Assembly (NCBI RefSeq): GCF_963665995.1
Contig: NZ_OY762512.1
Span: forward strand, 1,736,001 to 1,800,000
DNA: 64,000 nucleotides
Origin: Pleurocapsa sp. FMAR1
GTDB lineage: Bacteria > Cyanobacteriota > Cyanobacteriia > Cyanobacteriales > Xenococcaceae
Reading direction: 5' to 3'
A model generated the notes under the pieces. The model was not told the DNA's origin and ran no database searches. It saw only the letters and a list, made by a program, of their open reading frames with translations. Below, one piece after another: positions 54,662-63,155 of the stretch (position 1 is the first letter of the stretch; the number at the start of each line of letters is the position of its first letter). The position numbers were made by a program, and so were the translations under genes.

Positions 54662-55186
54662 TTATTTTCCTGTTTCTAACTGTCGCAACAGACTTAATAG
54701 CGTAATTTCATCTAACTCTTTCAGGTTCATAGTTATGACTCTAATTACATCTACATAACCCAAATATATTTCATATTTTTGCCGTTTATCGGCAGGAATT
54801 TTGTCAAAAAAAACCCCTTTTCCCCAACGATGAATGGTATTGGGTTTAATTTTCAAAAGTTTGGCAATTAAGTTAATACATTTTTCTCGATAACCATGTT
54901 CGGACTCCATTGCTATAATTTGTTCTTCCGTGAAACGTGGTCTACCGTTTTCATTTATGGCTGACAAACCAAACCAACGACGACAAAATGTTCTAGGATG
55001 TATGCTTTGCTTGTAGCTAACGCTAGTTTTTAAAATTTTAGAAGTAAGAACAATCAACTGAGTATTTCTATCTTGAGTATGAGACGATCGCTCTTGAAAA
55101 CCAAATTGATTTTTATTATCAGCAATATTTTTGTGGCGAGCAAAGCCATTTAAGTCAGTTGCTAGAATATCTTTTTTGTGCGTCAT
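54662..55186 (-). CDS. Unrecognised protein with predicted helix-turn-helix
   Basis: A 174-residue basic protein with no clear family. Residues 100-130 (CINLIAKLLKIKPNTIHRWGKG) look like a helix-turn-helix: a helix, a turn with Lys-Pro-Asn and a recognition helix ending in Trp-Gly. The N-terminal 80 residues are polar with few hydrophobic stretches. Codon use is AT-rich like its neighbours. It lies upstream of the RTX gene on the same strand, separated by about 247 bases, inside the block bounded by clpP3 repeats; it might be a regulator of it. Unknown function. Confidence 0.5.
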   Translation of the reverse strand: MTHKKDILATDLNGFARHKNIADNKNQFGFQERSSHTQDRNTQLIVLTSKILKTSVSYKQSIHPRTFCRRWFGLSAINENGRPRFTEEQIIAMESEHGYREKCINLIAKLLKIKPNTIHRWGKGVFFDKIPADKRQKYEIYLGYVDVIRVITMNLKELDEITLLSLLRQLETGK

Positions 55187-55624
55187 TTACTTGAATCTCC
55201 AAATAGTAATTGTTGATTTTACGTATGGACAGTAATTGGATCAAACAACACTGCTAAATACTCTGATACGTCTGCTTATTCTCAACTAGACGTATAGAAT
55301 CGAGGATAGAAATTCTCGACTGATTACCGAACAAGGGTTTCAAATATTTGCAATAAATCCATTCACTGCTTAAAGCCAAGTAATATGTGTTATTTTACTA
55401 TGCAAAAGACCGCTTAATTATGCAAGTTATTATGAATGTCTTAAATTTTTAGTTGAAATGTCTTGATTTATGAATAAAAGAAAGTGTAATAAGCGGAAAA
55501 TTTAGGCTATTCGTGTCAATAAACACTTAGTACAATGAAGTGCAAAACTAGAAAATAGTCACTTAAGAGATTTTTAGCCTAGAGCGCGTTTATTTTCACT
55601 CGAAATGCGATCGCTCGTTTATGA
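55187..55624. other. 438-base region before the clpP3 fragment, nothing recognised
   Basis: AT-rich sequence upstream of the HTH-type gene (its promoter should lie here), with one HIP1 site near 55608. No coding frame, RNA gene or mobile-element end was recognised. The junction to the clpP3 copy is at about 55625. Confidence 0.4.
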
Positions 55625-55834
55625 GGTGTTCAAGGACGCAGACAGGCAACAGATATTGACATTGAAGCAAGAGAAATCCTGCGTATTTGCGCTCAGCCAA
55701 ACCAAATGATGGCTGACAACACAGGGCAGTCTATCGAGAAGATTAAGAAAGATAGCGATCGCGACTACTTTATGTTTGCTTACGAAGCGATGGAGTATGG
55801 TCTAATCGATCGGGTAATTGAAGAAAAAGAGTAG
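55625..55834 (+). pseudogene. Partial second copy of clpP3 (last 210 bases)
   Basis: Aligns base for base with 50918-51127 at about 96 percent identity: nine differences and no indel. It encodes the [14 protein letters not shown] to RVIEEKE end of ClpP3 but no start or active site. Some substitutions change residues: RIRDQL becomes RICAQP, and SAYEAL becomes FAYEAM. The downstream terminator sequence has a related copy too (51169 region compared with 55877-55908). It marks the far edge of the accessory block. Confidence 0.92.
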
Positions 55835-56214
55835 TTGAGATTACTCATAAATATAAGTGCTTACGTCAACTATTTTACTGGTGAGTTATTGTAACCTGCC
55901 AGTTTTTTATTGAGCAACTATAAATTGATTAATAACTTTTTCAGGTTTGCCCAAAGTTATATTTAGTAATTTTTTATTATGACATAAGGATTTATAGTTA
56001 CTTCATCTTCTGATTTTAGTCATTAACTGTAATTAAAGTCTGAATTTTAATCAGCAACAGAAAATTATATTTTGTAATTCAACTAAGTAAACTTTACGTT
56101 AACTTTACGTAGTGAACAAAACTTGTCCGTAACTTTACTATTATTATTTATGTTGTTATCAAATTGGTAAGTAACAAGTATAAATACGCAAACACTTTAG
56201 GTAAATAATAGTCT
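55835..56214. other. 380-base region with a clpP3-type terminator remnant
   Basis: Contains ACTGG (55877-55881) and CCAGT (55899-55903) with a following T-run, the weak relative of the clpP3 terminator. Near 56087-56118 AACTTTACGT-like motifs repeat. No gene recognised. Confidence 0.4.
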
Positions 56215-56388
56215 ATGAATATCTACATTCTCAGAAGCAAAGCCCAAAAAACGCGGGACAGGTTTTTAGGTAAGATCAAGAATAATCAACAAAACTTGAA
56301 TTACCTCAAAGATCTAGAGTCCTGGGGAACTGTGGAGATTGTTAATTCAAACGAGACTCACATTGAGTACAGCCTGATTCAAGGCTAA
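56215..56388 (+). CDS. Small 57-residue hypothetical protein
   Basis: An ATG-initiated frame of 57 codons: MNIYILRSKAQKTRDRFLGK, then a Gln/Asn-rich stretch and LKDLESWGTVEIVNSNETHIEYSLIQG. Its balanced composition and clear alternation of basic helix and beta-like C-terminus suggest a real small gene, but no family is recognised. It has no hydrophobic helix. The upstream sequence is AT-rich with no clear ribosome-binding site, so confidence is limited. Confidence 0.45.
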   Translation: MNIYILRSKAQKTRDRFLGKIKNNQQNLNYLKDLESWGTVEIVNSNETHIEYSLIQG

Positions 56389-56474
56389 AAATTAAACACA
56401 TTTTGCGAAAAGCTACCTTTTTAGATTGAGGTGGTTTTTTTCTTACCCCCTTCCCACTGTAAAATGAGGTCAGC

Positions 56475-56513
56475 TTTGTTAAACCAGTATCCAGTTAAGA
56501 GAGCGATCGCCAC
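56475..56513 (-). pseudogene. Fragment of a cobS gene
   Basis: On the minus strand the codons give VAIALLTGYWFNK, near-identical to AIALLTGYWFNK of the intact CobS at 57604-58392. The DNA matches 57690-57725 with about 3 differences in 32 bases. No more of the gene is present. It is a short relic of a duplication. Confidence 0.55.
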
Positions 56514-56559
56514 ATTACTTAAGTAGTTGGACAGAATTAAATTCAGCGTTAATGCTCAA

Positions 56560-56765
56560 AGTCAGAGGTCAATTCGAGCATTCCCTTGCGCCTGACGGCG
56601 ACGCGGGGTCTGACCTCTGACGGCGACGCGGTGAGACAGTTGCGGTGGACGGGTTCCCCGGCATAAGGAGGGCGCGTCGCCTGTGGTTTCCCAGGCGTTT
56701 ATGTCGCCCGTCAAACTGTCGAATCCTTTAGGGGGTCTCGAAAGAGGTCAGAGGTCAAAGGTCAA
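56560..56765. repeat. GC-rich modular repeat block
   Basis: AGCATTCCCTTGCG then CCTGACGGCGACGC (56577-56604) matches the complement of the hairpin at 22866-22904. GTCAGAGGTCAA-like units border the block (56561 and 56746), and AAAGGTCAAAGGTCAAC follows as a short tandem. Internal GGTGGACGGGTTCC and GCATAAGGAGGGCGCGTCGC are GC-rich. No credible protein. Confidence 0.6.
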
Positions 56766-56988
56766 AGGTCAACTATTTTTCTTTCCGCCTTGTTCAAAGA
56801 CAACTAGAAATTCATTAATATATCGCATCACTTCGCGATCGCTATTTAAAGTTAATAGATTATCTAAATCTAGATCGTCTTTAGTCAGTTTTAGCCAGTT
56901 GACGCAAAATCAATCTTGAGGTTTTTAAGAAAATTTTCATAATAACAGTAGACTTGTATTGATTACTAATAGGAATGGAATCAAGCAA

Positions 56989-57201
56989 ATGCTAAAAATA
57001 AATAAAAACTATGTATTAGATACTAATCAAAACAAAATTGCAGTTCAAATACCTATCGCTGAGTTTGAAAGGATCGAAGAAATTTTAGAAGACTATGGAT
57101 TAGCTCAACTCATGGATGAAGCCCAAGGTGATGAAACTCTCAACAAAGAAGAAGCATTAAAATATTTAGCATCAATAAAAGCTGAAAATGTGGAAAGTTG
57201 A
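56989..57201 (+). CDS. Antitoxin of a RelBE-type toxin-antitoxin pair
   Basis: A 70-residue acidic protein: MLKINKNYVLDTNQNKIAVQIPIAEFERIEEILEDYGLAQLM, followed by a helical acidic tail DEAQGDETLNKEEALKYLASIK. The layout (short N-terminal DNA-binding beta-strand region, then acidic helix) fits antitoxins of the Phd/RelB type that pair with RelE toxins. ATG 56989 is chosen; the open frame upstream to 56959 adds non-family residues. It overlaps the toxin gene start by 14 bases, typical of such operons. Confidence 0.75.
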   Translation: MLKINKNYVLDTNQNKIAVQIPIAEFERIEEILEDYGLAQLMDEAQGDETLNKEEALKYLASIKAENVES

Positions 57202-57465
57202 ATACACCAAAAAGTTTTTAAAAGAATTAGCATCTTTGCCTACAAATATTCAATCTCGTATTGAATTAATTGTTTTTAGGGAATTAGAAGCAGAAAACCC
57301 CTTTGAATTAAGATATTTGAAGAAAATGAAAGGCTATAAAAACAAATCAAATATAAAATTAGAGTTGGCGATTATAGGATTGGTTTAACTATAAACAAAA
57401 AAGACCAAACTATCATTTGCCAGCGAGTTGCCCATCGTCGCGAAATTTACCAGACTTTTCCTTAA
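57188..57465 (+). pseudogene. RelE/ParE-type toxin, frameshifted
   Basis: Begins MWKVEYTKKFLKELASLPTNIQSRIELIVFRELEAENPFELRYLKKMKGYKNK, a typical RelE N-terminal part, and stops at 57388 as read. A frame change near 57352-57358 restores KIRVGDYRIGLTINKKDQTIICQRVAHRREIYQTFP, the C-terminal part with the conserved Arg-Val-Gly-Asp-Tyr-Arg motif, ending at TAA 57463-57465. So the original 92-residue toxin carries a small indel. Loss of the C-terminal catalytic arginines probably inactivates it. It could be a sequencing error, since the rest is intact. Confidence 0.85.
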
Positions 57466-57603
57466 CATTAGCGCGATCTCTAATGTTAAAAAATAAAGCT
57501 AAAATTGCCTTTAATTATATGATGAGGTGAGGAACTAGTAAAATTTTATTTTCTTCGTTAACAACTGAAATACCTGTGTTAATTCTTGTGTATGTCATAT
57601 AAG

Positions 57604-58392
57604 CTAAAACGCTGTTAGAAAACACAATATCAAAGCTTCGCTCCATTCTACTACTGCACCATAAGTATCTCCTGTATGTCCGCCGAGTTGCTTATTAAAC
57701 CAATATCCAGTCAAAAGAGCGATCGCGCTATTCCCCAACACAATTACTCCCACTTGCCACCAAGATAAATAAACTACGGTAAACCATAAACCGCTACAGG
57801 CTAGTAAGACAAATAAACCCAGCAGTATATCTTGAGGTAAGCGTAAGTTTTCCTTATGAAATGAACCTTTTCCCATTGCTCGCAGATAAGGATAAAAAGC
57901 GATCGCGCCTACTTGTCCCCATCTTGCCCAACCTGTTGCCGAAAGTAAGACTAACCAGATAGGTAGAGAAACTTCAGATAAAGCTACAGTTTTTAATAAT
58001 AAGATAATTATCGCTGCGATCGCGCCAAATGCTCCTGTGGTACTATCTTTCATTACTTCTAAGCGACGCTCTTTGTCCGTTACAGACAAACCATCAGCGG
58101 TATCCATTGCCCCATCAAGATGTAAACCACCTGTAATACCCACCCAGGCTGCCACAACAACAGCTTTACTAGTCAAGTTTGGTAATCCAGCAAAAACTAG
58201 CAGTATACTCAACAAAGCCAGTAATAAACCGATTAGCAAGCCAATTACAGGACACCAACGAGCAATACGCGACCAATTGTTAGTCCACTGAGAAGGCAAA
58301 GAAATTATGGTATAAAATATTACACTATTAGCAAGAGAAGTAATTGAGTCATTAATCCATGACAAAAAAGATTTGATAGGTATTTTTAACAT
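57604..58392 (-). CDS. cobS: Adenosylcobinamide-GDP ribazoletransferase (cobalamin synthase)
   Basis: Joins alpha-ribazole to adenosylcobinamide-GDP to complete cobalamin (pseudocobalamin in most cyanobacteria). A 262-residue membrane enzyme with about six helices. The family motif is GGLHLDGAMDTADGLSV, followed by DSTTGAFGAIAAI and the RWGQVGAIAFYPYLRAMGKG loop. No cobalamin riboswitch was recognised in the 140 bases upstream. A fragment of a second copy lies at 56475-56513. Divergent from the 58535 gene. Confidence 0.95.
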   Translation of the reverse strand: MLKIPIKSFLSWINDSITSLANSVIFYTIISLPSQWTNNWSRIARWCPVIGLLIGLLLALLSILLVFAGLPNLTSKAVVVAAWVGITGGLHLDGAMDTADGLSVTDKERRLEVMKDSTTGAFGAIAAIIILLLKTVALSEVSLPIWLVLLSATGWARWGQVGAIAFYPYLRAMGKGSFHKENLRLPQDILLGLFVLLACSGLWFTVVYLSWWQVGVIVLGNSAIALLTGYWFNKQLGGHTGDTYGAVVEWSEALILCFLTAF

Positions 58393-58534
58393 GGATAAAT
58401 CCTTGATTAAAATTAGATTAAATACAGGGGAAATATTGGGCTACTATTATTTGGTAAGCCACTTTATTTTTACGATATATTTCTAAGCAGAAAATATTAA
58501 AGTCAGGTAATTTGAAGACTCAAATATAATTCCT

Positions 58535-58984
58535 ATGAATAAACATGACGGCATGAAATCGCTTCCCGCGCCTTGTATTATAAATGAGGGGATTTTAGTC
58601 AATCAAGATGATATTAAACGTTTGTTAGCTGATTTATATAGTGTGTACTATGTCCATACTATAGACGAGCGAGTAAGTGATGAAGGTCAAGGATTAATCC
58701 AAGAAATATTTAGCGATCAACATCAATCTACTTTAATTGCTAATCAAAACATATACATAAATATTCAAAGTTTTGACTATTTACAGCTAAGTAGATCTAC
58801 TAATAACCAAGCTTGTTACGATCTTGTTCAAGATAATCGTCAGCTACGTCTTATTCCTACCGTTAGCCCCAGTCAAACTCAGGTTATCTCTAGAAATATT
58901 GATGCAAAGACAATTGAAGCTATGGTTGCAGAAGTTTTATCTGCTCGTTTAGATGTGCAGCTTGATGACGAAGACTTTCAATGA
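58535..58984 (+). CDS. Conserved-type hypothetical protein
   Basis: A 149-residue soluble protein with no recognised family. N-terminal part (MKSLPAPCIINEGILVNQDDIKRLLADLYSVYYVHTIDERVSDEGQGLIQEIFSD) is followed by a beta-rich section and an acidic C-terminus (SARLDVQLDDEDFQ). It stands 43 bases before tgt, on the same strand, and may share its transcript. Function unknown. Confidence 0.65.
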   Translation: MNKHDGMKSLPAPCIINEGILVNQDDIKRLLADLYSVYYVHTIDERVSDEGQGLIQEIFSDQHQSTLIANQNIYINIQSFDYLQLSRSTNNQACYDLVQDNRQLRLIPTVSPSQTQVISRNIDAKTIEAMVAEVLSARLDVQLDDEDFQ

Positions 58985-59027
58985 ACAATTATCAACGAAC
59001 AATGAATAGTAATCAGCAATCATATTA

Positions 59028-60140
59028 GTGGGATTTTCATTTGAATGTCAGGCAACCTGTAAGCATACTCATGCTAGGGCAGGAATTTTTCATACACCTC
59101 ACGGCATCGTCGAAACTCCTCGATTTATGCCCGTCGGTACTTTAGCAACTGTAAAAGGCATTATTCCTCAACAGCTAGAGGCAGCTAATGCCCAAATGAT
59201 TCTAGCCAATACCTATCATCTTCATTTGCAGCCAGGGGAAGAAATCGTCAGAGAGGCAGGGGGTTTGCACAGCTTTATGGCTTGGAGTCAGCCAATCTTG
59301 ACTGATTCAGGAGGATTTCAAGTTTTTAGCCTGAGTAAAATGCGTCAGATTAGCGAAACAGGAGTTATCTTCAAATCTCCTCGTGACGGTAGCATGATTA
59401 ATATTACCCCAGAGAAATCTATTCAAATTCAAAATTCTCTTGGTGCTGACGTGATTATGGCGTTTGATGAATGCCCTCCCGCTGATGCCACAAAGGAGCA
59501 GGTACAAGCTGCTACAGATAGAAGCTATCGTTGGTTAAAGCGATGTGTTGAGGCTCATGAAAATACTGACAAACAAGCTTTATTTGGTATTGTTCAGGGA
59601 GGAATACATCTTGATTTGCGGACTCAGGCAGTAGAACAACTGGCAGCTTTAGACTTACTTGGCTACGCTATTGGGGGAGTCAGCGTGGGCGAAGATCCTC
59701 AGCTAATCAATGCCACAGTCAAACATACTGCGCCCTTGTTGCCTAGAGATAAACCCCGTTATTTGATGGGTGTAGGGACTTATCGAGAAATGGCGATCGC
59801 GATCGCCTCTGGGATAGACTTATTTGATTGTGTAATTCCCACTCGTCTTGGTCGTCATGGCAGTGCCTTAGTTCAGGGCAAACGCATTAATATTAGGAAT
59901 GCTCAGTATAAGCGAGATTATCAGCCTTTAGATGAAAGCTGTAGTTGTTATGCCTGTCAAAACTTTAGTCGTGCTTATCTAAATCATATGGTGCGATCGC
60001 AAGAAATATTAGGCTACATTATGCTATCTCTTCATAACGTTACGGAATTAATTCGCTTTACTCAGCAAATCCGTAGTTCAATTTTTCAAGGTACTTTTAC
60101 TACGGACTTTGCCCACTGGTTGAGAGACATTGAAAATTGA
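59028..60140 (+). CDS. tgt: tRNA-guanine transglycosylase
   Basis: Exchanges guanine-34 of GUN-anticodon tRNAs for preQ1 in queuosine synthesis. 370 residues, GTG start. Substrate-binding [10 protein letters not shown], the catalytic Asp regions (MAFDECPP; and [14 protein letters not shown]), and the zinc site [16 protein letters not shown] with three cysteines and the following His. All hallmarks are present. The DUF29 gene follows about 30 bases later. Confidence 0.96.
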   Translation: MGFSFECQATCKHTHARAGIFHTPHGIVETPRFMPVGTLATVKGIIPQQLEAANAQMILANTYHLHLQPGEEIVREAGGLHSFMAWSQPILTDSGGFQVFSLSKMRQISETGVIFKSPRDGSMINITPEKSIQIQNSLGADVIMAFDECPPADATKEQVQAATDRSYRWLKRCVEAHENTDKQALFGIVQGGIHLDLRTQAVEQLAALDLLGYAIGGVSVGEDPQLINATVKHTAPLLPRDKPRYLMGVGTYREMAIAIASGIDLFDCVIPTRLGRHGSALVQGKRINIRNAQYKRDYQPLDESCSCYACQNFSRAYLNHMVRSQEILGYIMLSLHNVTELIRFTQQIRSSIFQGTFTTDFAHWLRDIEN

Positions 60141-60171
60141 TTTAATAAATAAGATTAAGCCAATAGAAAAA

Positions 60172-60606
60172 ATGAAAACGAAATTAAATCAATTACACGA
60201 TCGCGACTTTAATCTTTGGATTGAGGAAGTGAAAACTGCGATTCAAAATAAAGACGCTGAAGCTATGGACTGGGATAACCTGTTAGATGAAATAGATGAC
60301 ATGGGCAAGTCCGAAAAGCGATCGCTTGAAAGTTATTTAGAGCTTTTAGTTGCTCATATTCTTAAGCTAAAGTATTGGCAGACAGAAAGAGAGCGTAACT
60401 ATAAACACTGGCAGGTTGAAGTGGTTAATTTTCGCAAACGCATTCAGAGGCTACTAAAGCGAAGCCCTAGTCTCAAAACATATATGGAAGAAGTATATCC
60501 AGAAATTTATCAAGATGTTGTTGACGCGTGGCAAATTGAGTTTGATATACCTAAAAAAACGTCTATCGCCCTAGAGAAAATTTTGGCTAAAGATTATTTT
60601 GGCTAG
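60172..60606 (+). CDS. DUF29 protein
   Basis: A 144-residue DUF29 protein: LHDRDFNLWIEEVKTAIQNKDAEAMDWDNLLDEIDDMGKSEKRSLESYLELLVAHILKLKYW is the full N-terminal signature, followed by a basic helical C-terminal half. ATG 60172 is chosen because the open frame from 60130 adds non-family residues and overlaps tgt. Family function is unknown; DUF29 proteins are frequent in cyanobacterial genomes. A distant paralog of the disrupted gene at 2087-3939. Confidence 0.85.
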   Translation: MKTKLNQLHDRDFNLWIEEVKTAIQNKDAEAMDWDNLLDEIDDMGKSEKRSLESYLELLVAHILKLKYWQTERERNYKHWQVEVVNFRKRIQRLLKRSPSLKTYMEEVYPEIYQDVVDAWQIEFDIPKKTSIALEKILAKDYFG

Positions 60607-60639
60607 TAAATTCAAGAATGTTCAATGTTCAATGTTTAA

Positions 60640-61764
60640 TTGATGACTCCGATTATTACAACTATAGATTTACTCAAACTAGCCTCTGGTGATGTTTTAT
60701 TTTTACAGGTATACAAGTTTGTTGGTGAGCAACTAGGTAAAAAAGCCTACATCCAGTCAAATCTCCACGGTGCAGAAATTGTCGGCAATGCGGTTATTCA
60801 GCAGTTAATTGAGTTTTTGACGCAGTTAGATTCATCTCAGCTACGGGGAGAAATTTGGCTAGTACCAGTGTGTAATCCTCTGGGAGTTAATCAGCGATCG
60901 CATTTTTTCTCGACGGGTAGATTCAACAGCTACGATGGCAAAAATTGGAATCGTATTTTTTGGGACTATGAAAAGCAAACTGAAGATTTAGCCGAGTTTG
61001 CCCAGTCGCAGCTAGAGAATGAGCCTGAAGTAATTAGAAACAATTATTTAGCTAAAATTAAGCAGGCATGGTCAGAAGAATTAGAGCGCATTGAAGCACC
61101 AAGTAGCGTACCTATTAGCCAGCAATATCGCTACAAGCTCCAGTCTTTATGTTTAGATGCCGATTATGTAATTGATATTCATAGCTCTAGTAATCAGGCA
61201 ATTAACTATACTTTTGGTTTTAAAGAGAGAATTGCCAGTGCCAAATATTTATTATTAGAATATGGCATCCTGATGGATGAATATGACGGCGATGCCTTTG
61301 ATGAGGCATTTCTAAAACCCTGGTTAGCATTAGAAAGAGAGTTGGCTAATTTGGGTAAAGAAATTAAATTTGATTTGGAGTCTTGGACTTTGGAATTAGG
61401 ATCGGGCATGGTAATGAATCCCGCTTCCGTTGCCCAAGGAGTAGCTGGAATCAAAAATTATCTGGCTTATAAGCAAATTTTGACTTCACCTACTCCAGTC
61501 ACAGCAGCAGAAATTACTTTAGCTGAGAAGCACAAAATCAACAGCTATTACGCTCCTACGGGTGGTATGATTCAATCAAGACTGTCTTTGCAAACAAGGG
61601 TCAATTCAGGAGACAGGATCTATCAACTATTGAGTTTTAATAAGCAAGGAAAAGCTCCAGAAGTCATTGATGTTTGTGCAGAAACCACGGGAATAGTGTT
61701 TGATATTTCTACTAATCAATGTGTTAATCAGGGTGAATATGTGATGGATATTTTAGATTGTTAA
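60640..61764 (+). CDS. Succinylglutamate desuccinylase/aspartoacylase-family protein
   Basis: A 374-residue zinc-dependent amidohydrolase-like protein. The first zinc motif is SNLHGAEIVGN (His and Glu), the second zinc ligand is in DIHSSSNQ, and the later TLELGSGMVMNP gives the catalytic Glu (near residue 248). It belongs to the AstE/AspA group, which deacylates N-acyl amino acids; the substrate here is unknown. It follows the DUF29 gene on the same strand by about 33 bases. Confidence 0.88.
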   Translation: MMTPIITTIDLLKLASGDVLFLQVYKFVGEQLGKKAYIQSNLHGAEIVGNAVIQQLIEFLTQLDSSQLRGEIWLVPVCNPLGVNQRSHFFSTGRFNSYDGKNWNRIFWDYEKQTEDLAEFAQSQLENEPEVIRNNYLAKIKQAWSEELERIEAPSSVPISQQYRYKLQSLCLDADYVIDIHSSSNQAINYTFGFKERIASAKYLLLEYGILMDEYDGDAFDEAFLKPWLALERELANLGKEIKFDLESWTLELGSGMVMNPASVAQGVAGIKNYLAYKQILTSPTPVTAAEITLAEKHKINSYYAPTGGMIQSRLSLQTRVNSGDRIYQLLSFNKQGKAPEVIDVCAETTGIVFDISTNQCVNQGEYVMDILDC

Positions 61765-61817
61765 TTAGTCAGAGCATCATTACCACACCTTATTTAAAAT
61801 GATAACTGTTAGAAAAT

Positions 61818-62768
61818 ATGAATTCTCAATCACTAAATTTAGATAATCTGCAAACTACTATTCCCATCGCCCCAGAAGGATTCAAGTCTGGTTTTGTTGC
61901 CATTATTGGCAGACCAAACGTGGGCAAGTCTACATTAATGAATCATTTAATTGGGCAAAAAGTTGCTATTACTTCTCCCGTGGCGCAAACTACCCGCAAT
62001 CGTTTACAGGGAATTTTGACTACACCAGAGGCGCAAATTATTTTTGTTGATACTCCTGGTATACATAAGCCTCATCATGAACTAGGCAAAGTTTTGGTAC
62101 AAAATGCCAAGACGGCTATTAAGTCCGTAGATTTAGTTTTATTTGTAGTAGATAGTTCTACTGATGCTGGTACAGGCGATCGCTTTATTTTAGATATTTT
62201 AACCAGACTAAATACTCCAGTAATCTTAGGTTTAAATAAAGTTGATTTACAGCCAACTAACTATCAATTTATTGACGATACATACTCTAATTTAATTGCT
62301 GATACTAATTGGTCAACGGTCAAGTTTTCCGCGACTACAGGAACAGGAACAGAACAACTCCAAAAAGCTTTGATCGATAAATTAGAATCTGGCCCTTATT
62401 ATTATCCTCCAGATTTGGTCACAGATCAGCCTGAACGCTTTATCATGGCAGAGCTAATTAGAGAACAAATACTATTACATACTCGTCAGGAAATTCCCCA
62501 CTCGGTAGCTATTACCATCGAAAAGATTGAAGAAACTCCCAAAATAACTAAAGTCAATGCAGCCATTAATATTGAGCGTAGTTCCCAAAAAGGAATTTTG
62601 ATTGGCAAAAAAGGTAGTATGCTCAAAACTATCGGTACAGCAGCCAGAAAACAAATTCAAAAGCTAATTTCGGGAAACGTTCATTTAGAGCTATTTGTTA
62701 AAGTTGAACCAAAATGGCGACAGTCTCGTTTGCGTTTGGCTGAATTTGGTTATCAGGTTGAAGAGTAG
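61818..62768 (+). CDS. era: GTPase Era
   Basis: Ribosome-assembly GTPase binding the 3' end of 16S rRNA. 316 residues: G1 GRPNVGKSTLMN, G3 DTPGIHKPHHELG, G4 LNKVDL, and a C-terminal KH domain with GKKGSMLKTIGTAARKQIQ. The N-terminal 20 residues are an extension typical of cyanobacteria. A REP-like palindrome separates it from moaD. Confidence 0.96.
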   Translation: MNSQSLNLDNLQTTIPIAPEGFKSGFVAIIGRPNVGKSTLMNHLIGQKVAITSPVAQTTRNRLQGILTTPEAQIIFVDTPGIHKPHHELGKVLVQNAKTAIKSVDLVLFVVDSSTDAGTGDRFILDILTRLNTPVILGLNKVDLQPTNYQFIDDTYSNLIADTNWSTVKFSATTGTGTEQLQKALIDKLESGPYYYPPDLVTDQPERFIMAELIREQILLHTRQEIPHSVAITIEKIEETPKITKVNAAINIERSSQKGILIGKKGSMLKTIGTAARKQIQKLISGNVHLELFVKVEPKWRQSRLRLAEFGYQVEE

Positions 62769-62776
62769 TAAGTTAG

Positions 62777-62800
62777 GGGCGAATGGCCGTTCGCCCGTAC
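62777..62800. repeat. REP-like palindrome between era and moaD
   Basis: GGGGCGAATGGCCGTTCGCC followed by CGTA, near-copy of the perfect palindrome at 18630-18657. It lies just before the moaD start. Confidence 0.6.
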
Positions 62801-62804
62801 AGAA

Positions 62805-63065
62805 ATGCCTAAAGCTAAGATCGAGGTTAAAGTTAAACTGTTTGCTGTCTATCAAGAGGTTTTTGATGCGTCTGAAATAGACTTGATGCTTCCTGCTTCG
62901 GCTCAGGTAAGTGATGTTTTAGCTTCATTGATTGAGCAGAAGCCACAACTGGCAAAGTGGCAAAAAGTAACTCGTTTTGGAGTTAATTTGAAATTTGTGC
63001 AAGCCGACACCTTTTTGCAAGAAGGAGATGAGGTTGTTTTAATTCCTCCTGTAAGCGGTGGCTGA
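62805..63065 (+). CDS. moaD: MoaD/ThiS-family sulfur carrier protein
   Basis: An 86-residue ubiquitin-fold protein ending in PPVSGG, the double-Gly C-terminus that is adenylated and thiocarboxylated. It is the small subunit of molybdopterin synthase, supplying sulfur for the dithiolene group of the molybdenum cofactor; moaE is not in the window. EGDEVVLIPPVSGG fits MoaD better than ThiS. It follows era, separated only by the short palindrome. Confidence 0.85.
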   Translation: MPKAKIEVKVKLFAVYQEVFDASEIDLMLPASAQVSDVLASLIEQKPQLAKWQKVTRFGVNLKFVQADTFLQEGDEVVLIPPVSGG

Positions 63066-63155
63066 AGATAAATTGGTAGTCCTGTAGAAGTAATGATTTA
63101 GAATAAGAACTGATATTTTAAAACTTTACTATAATGCTTCATTACCTCTTTAACA

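Noticed and set aside
56683-56919. A 78-codon frame in the 56.6 kb repeat block
   Set aside because: It starts inside the GC-rich block and its composition (Ser/Lys-rich, repeated KGQ) does not resemble a protein; no family pattern.
58393-58534. Possible cobalamin riboswitch before cobS
   Set aside because: No B12-box-like sequence was seen in the 142-base gap.
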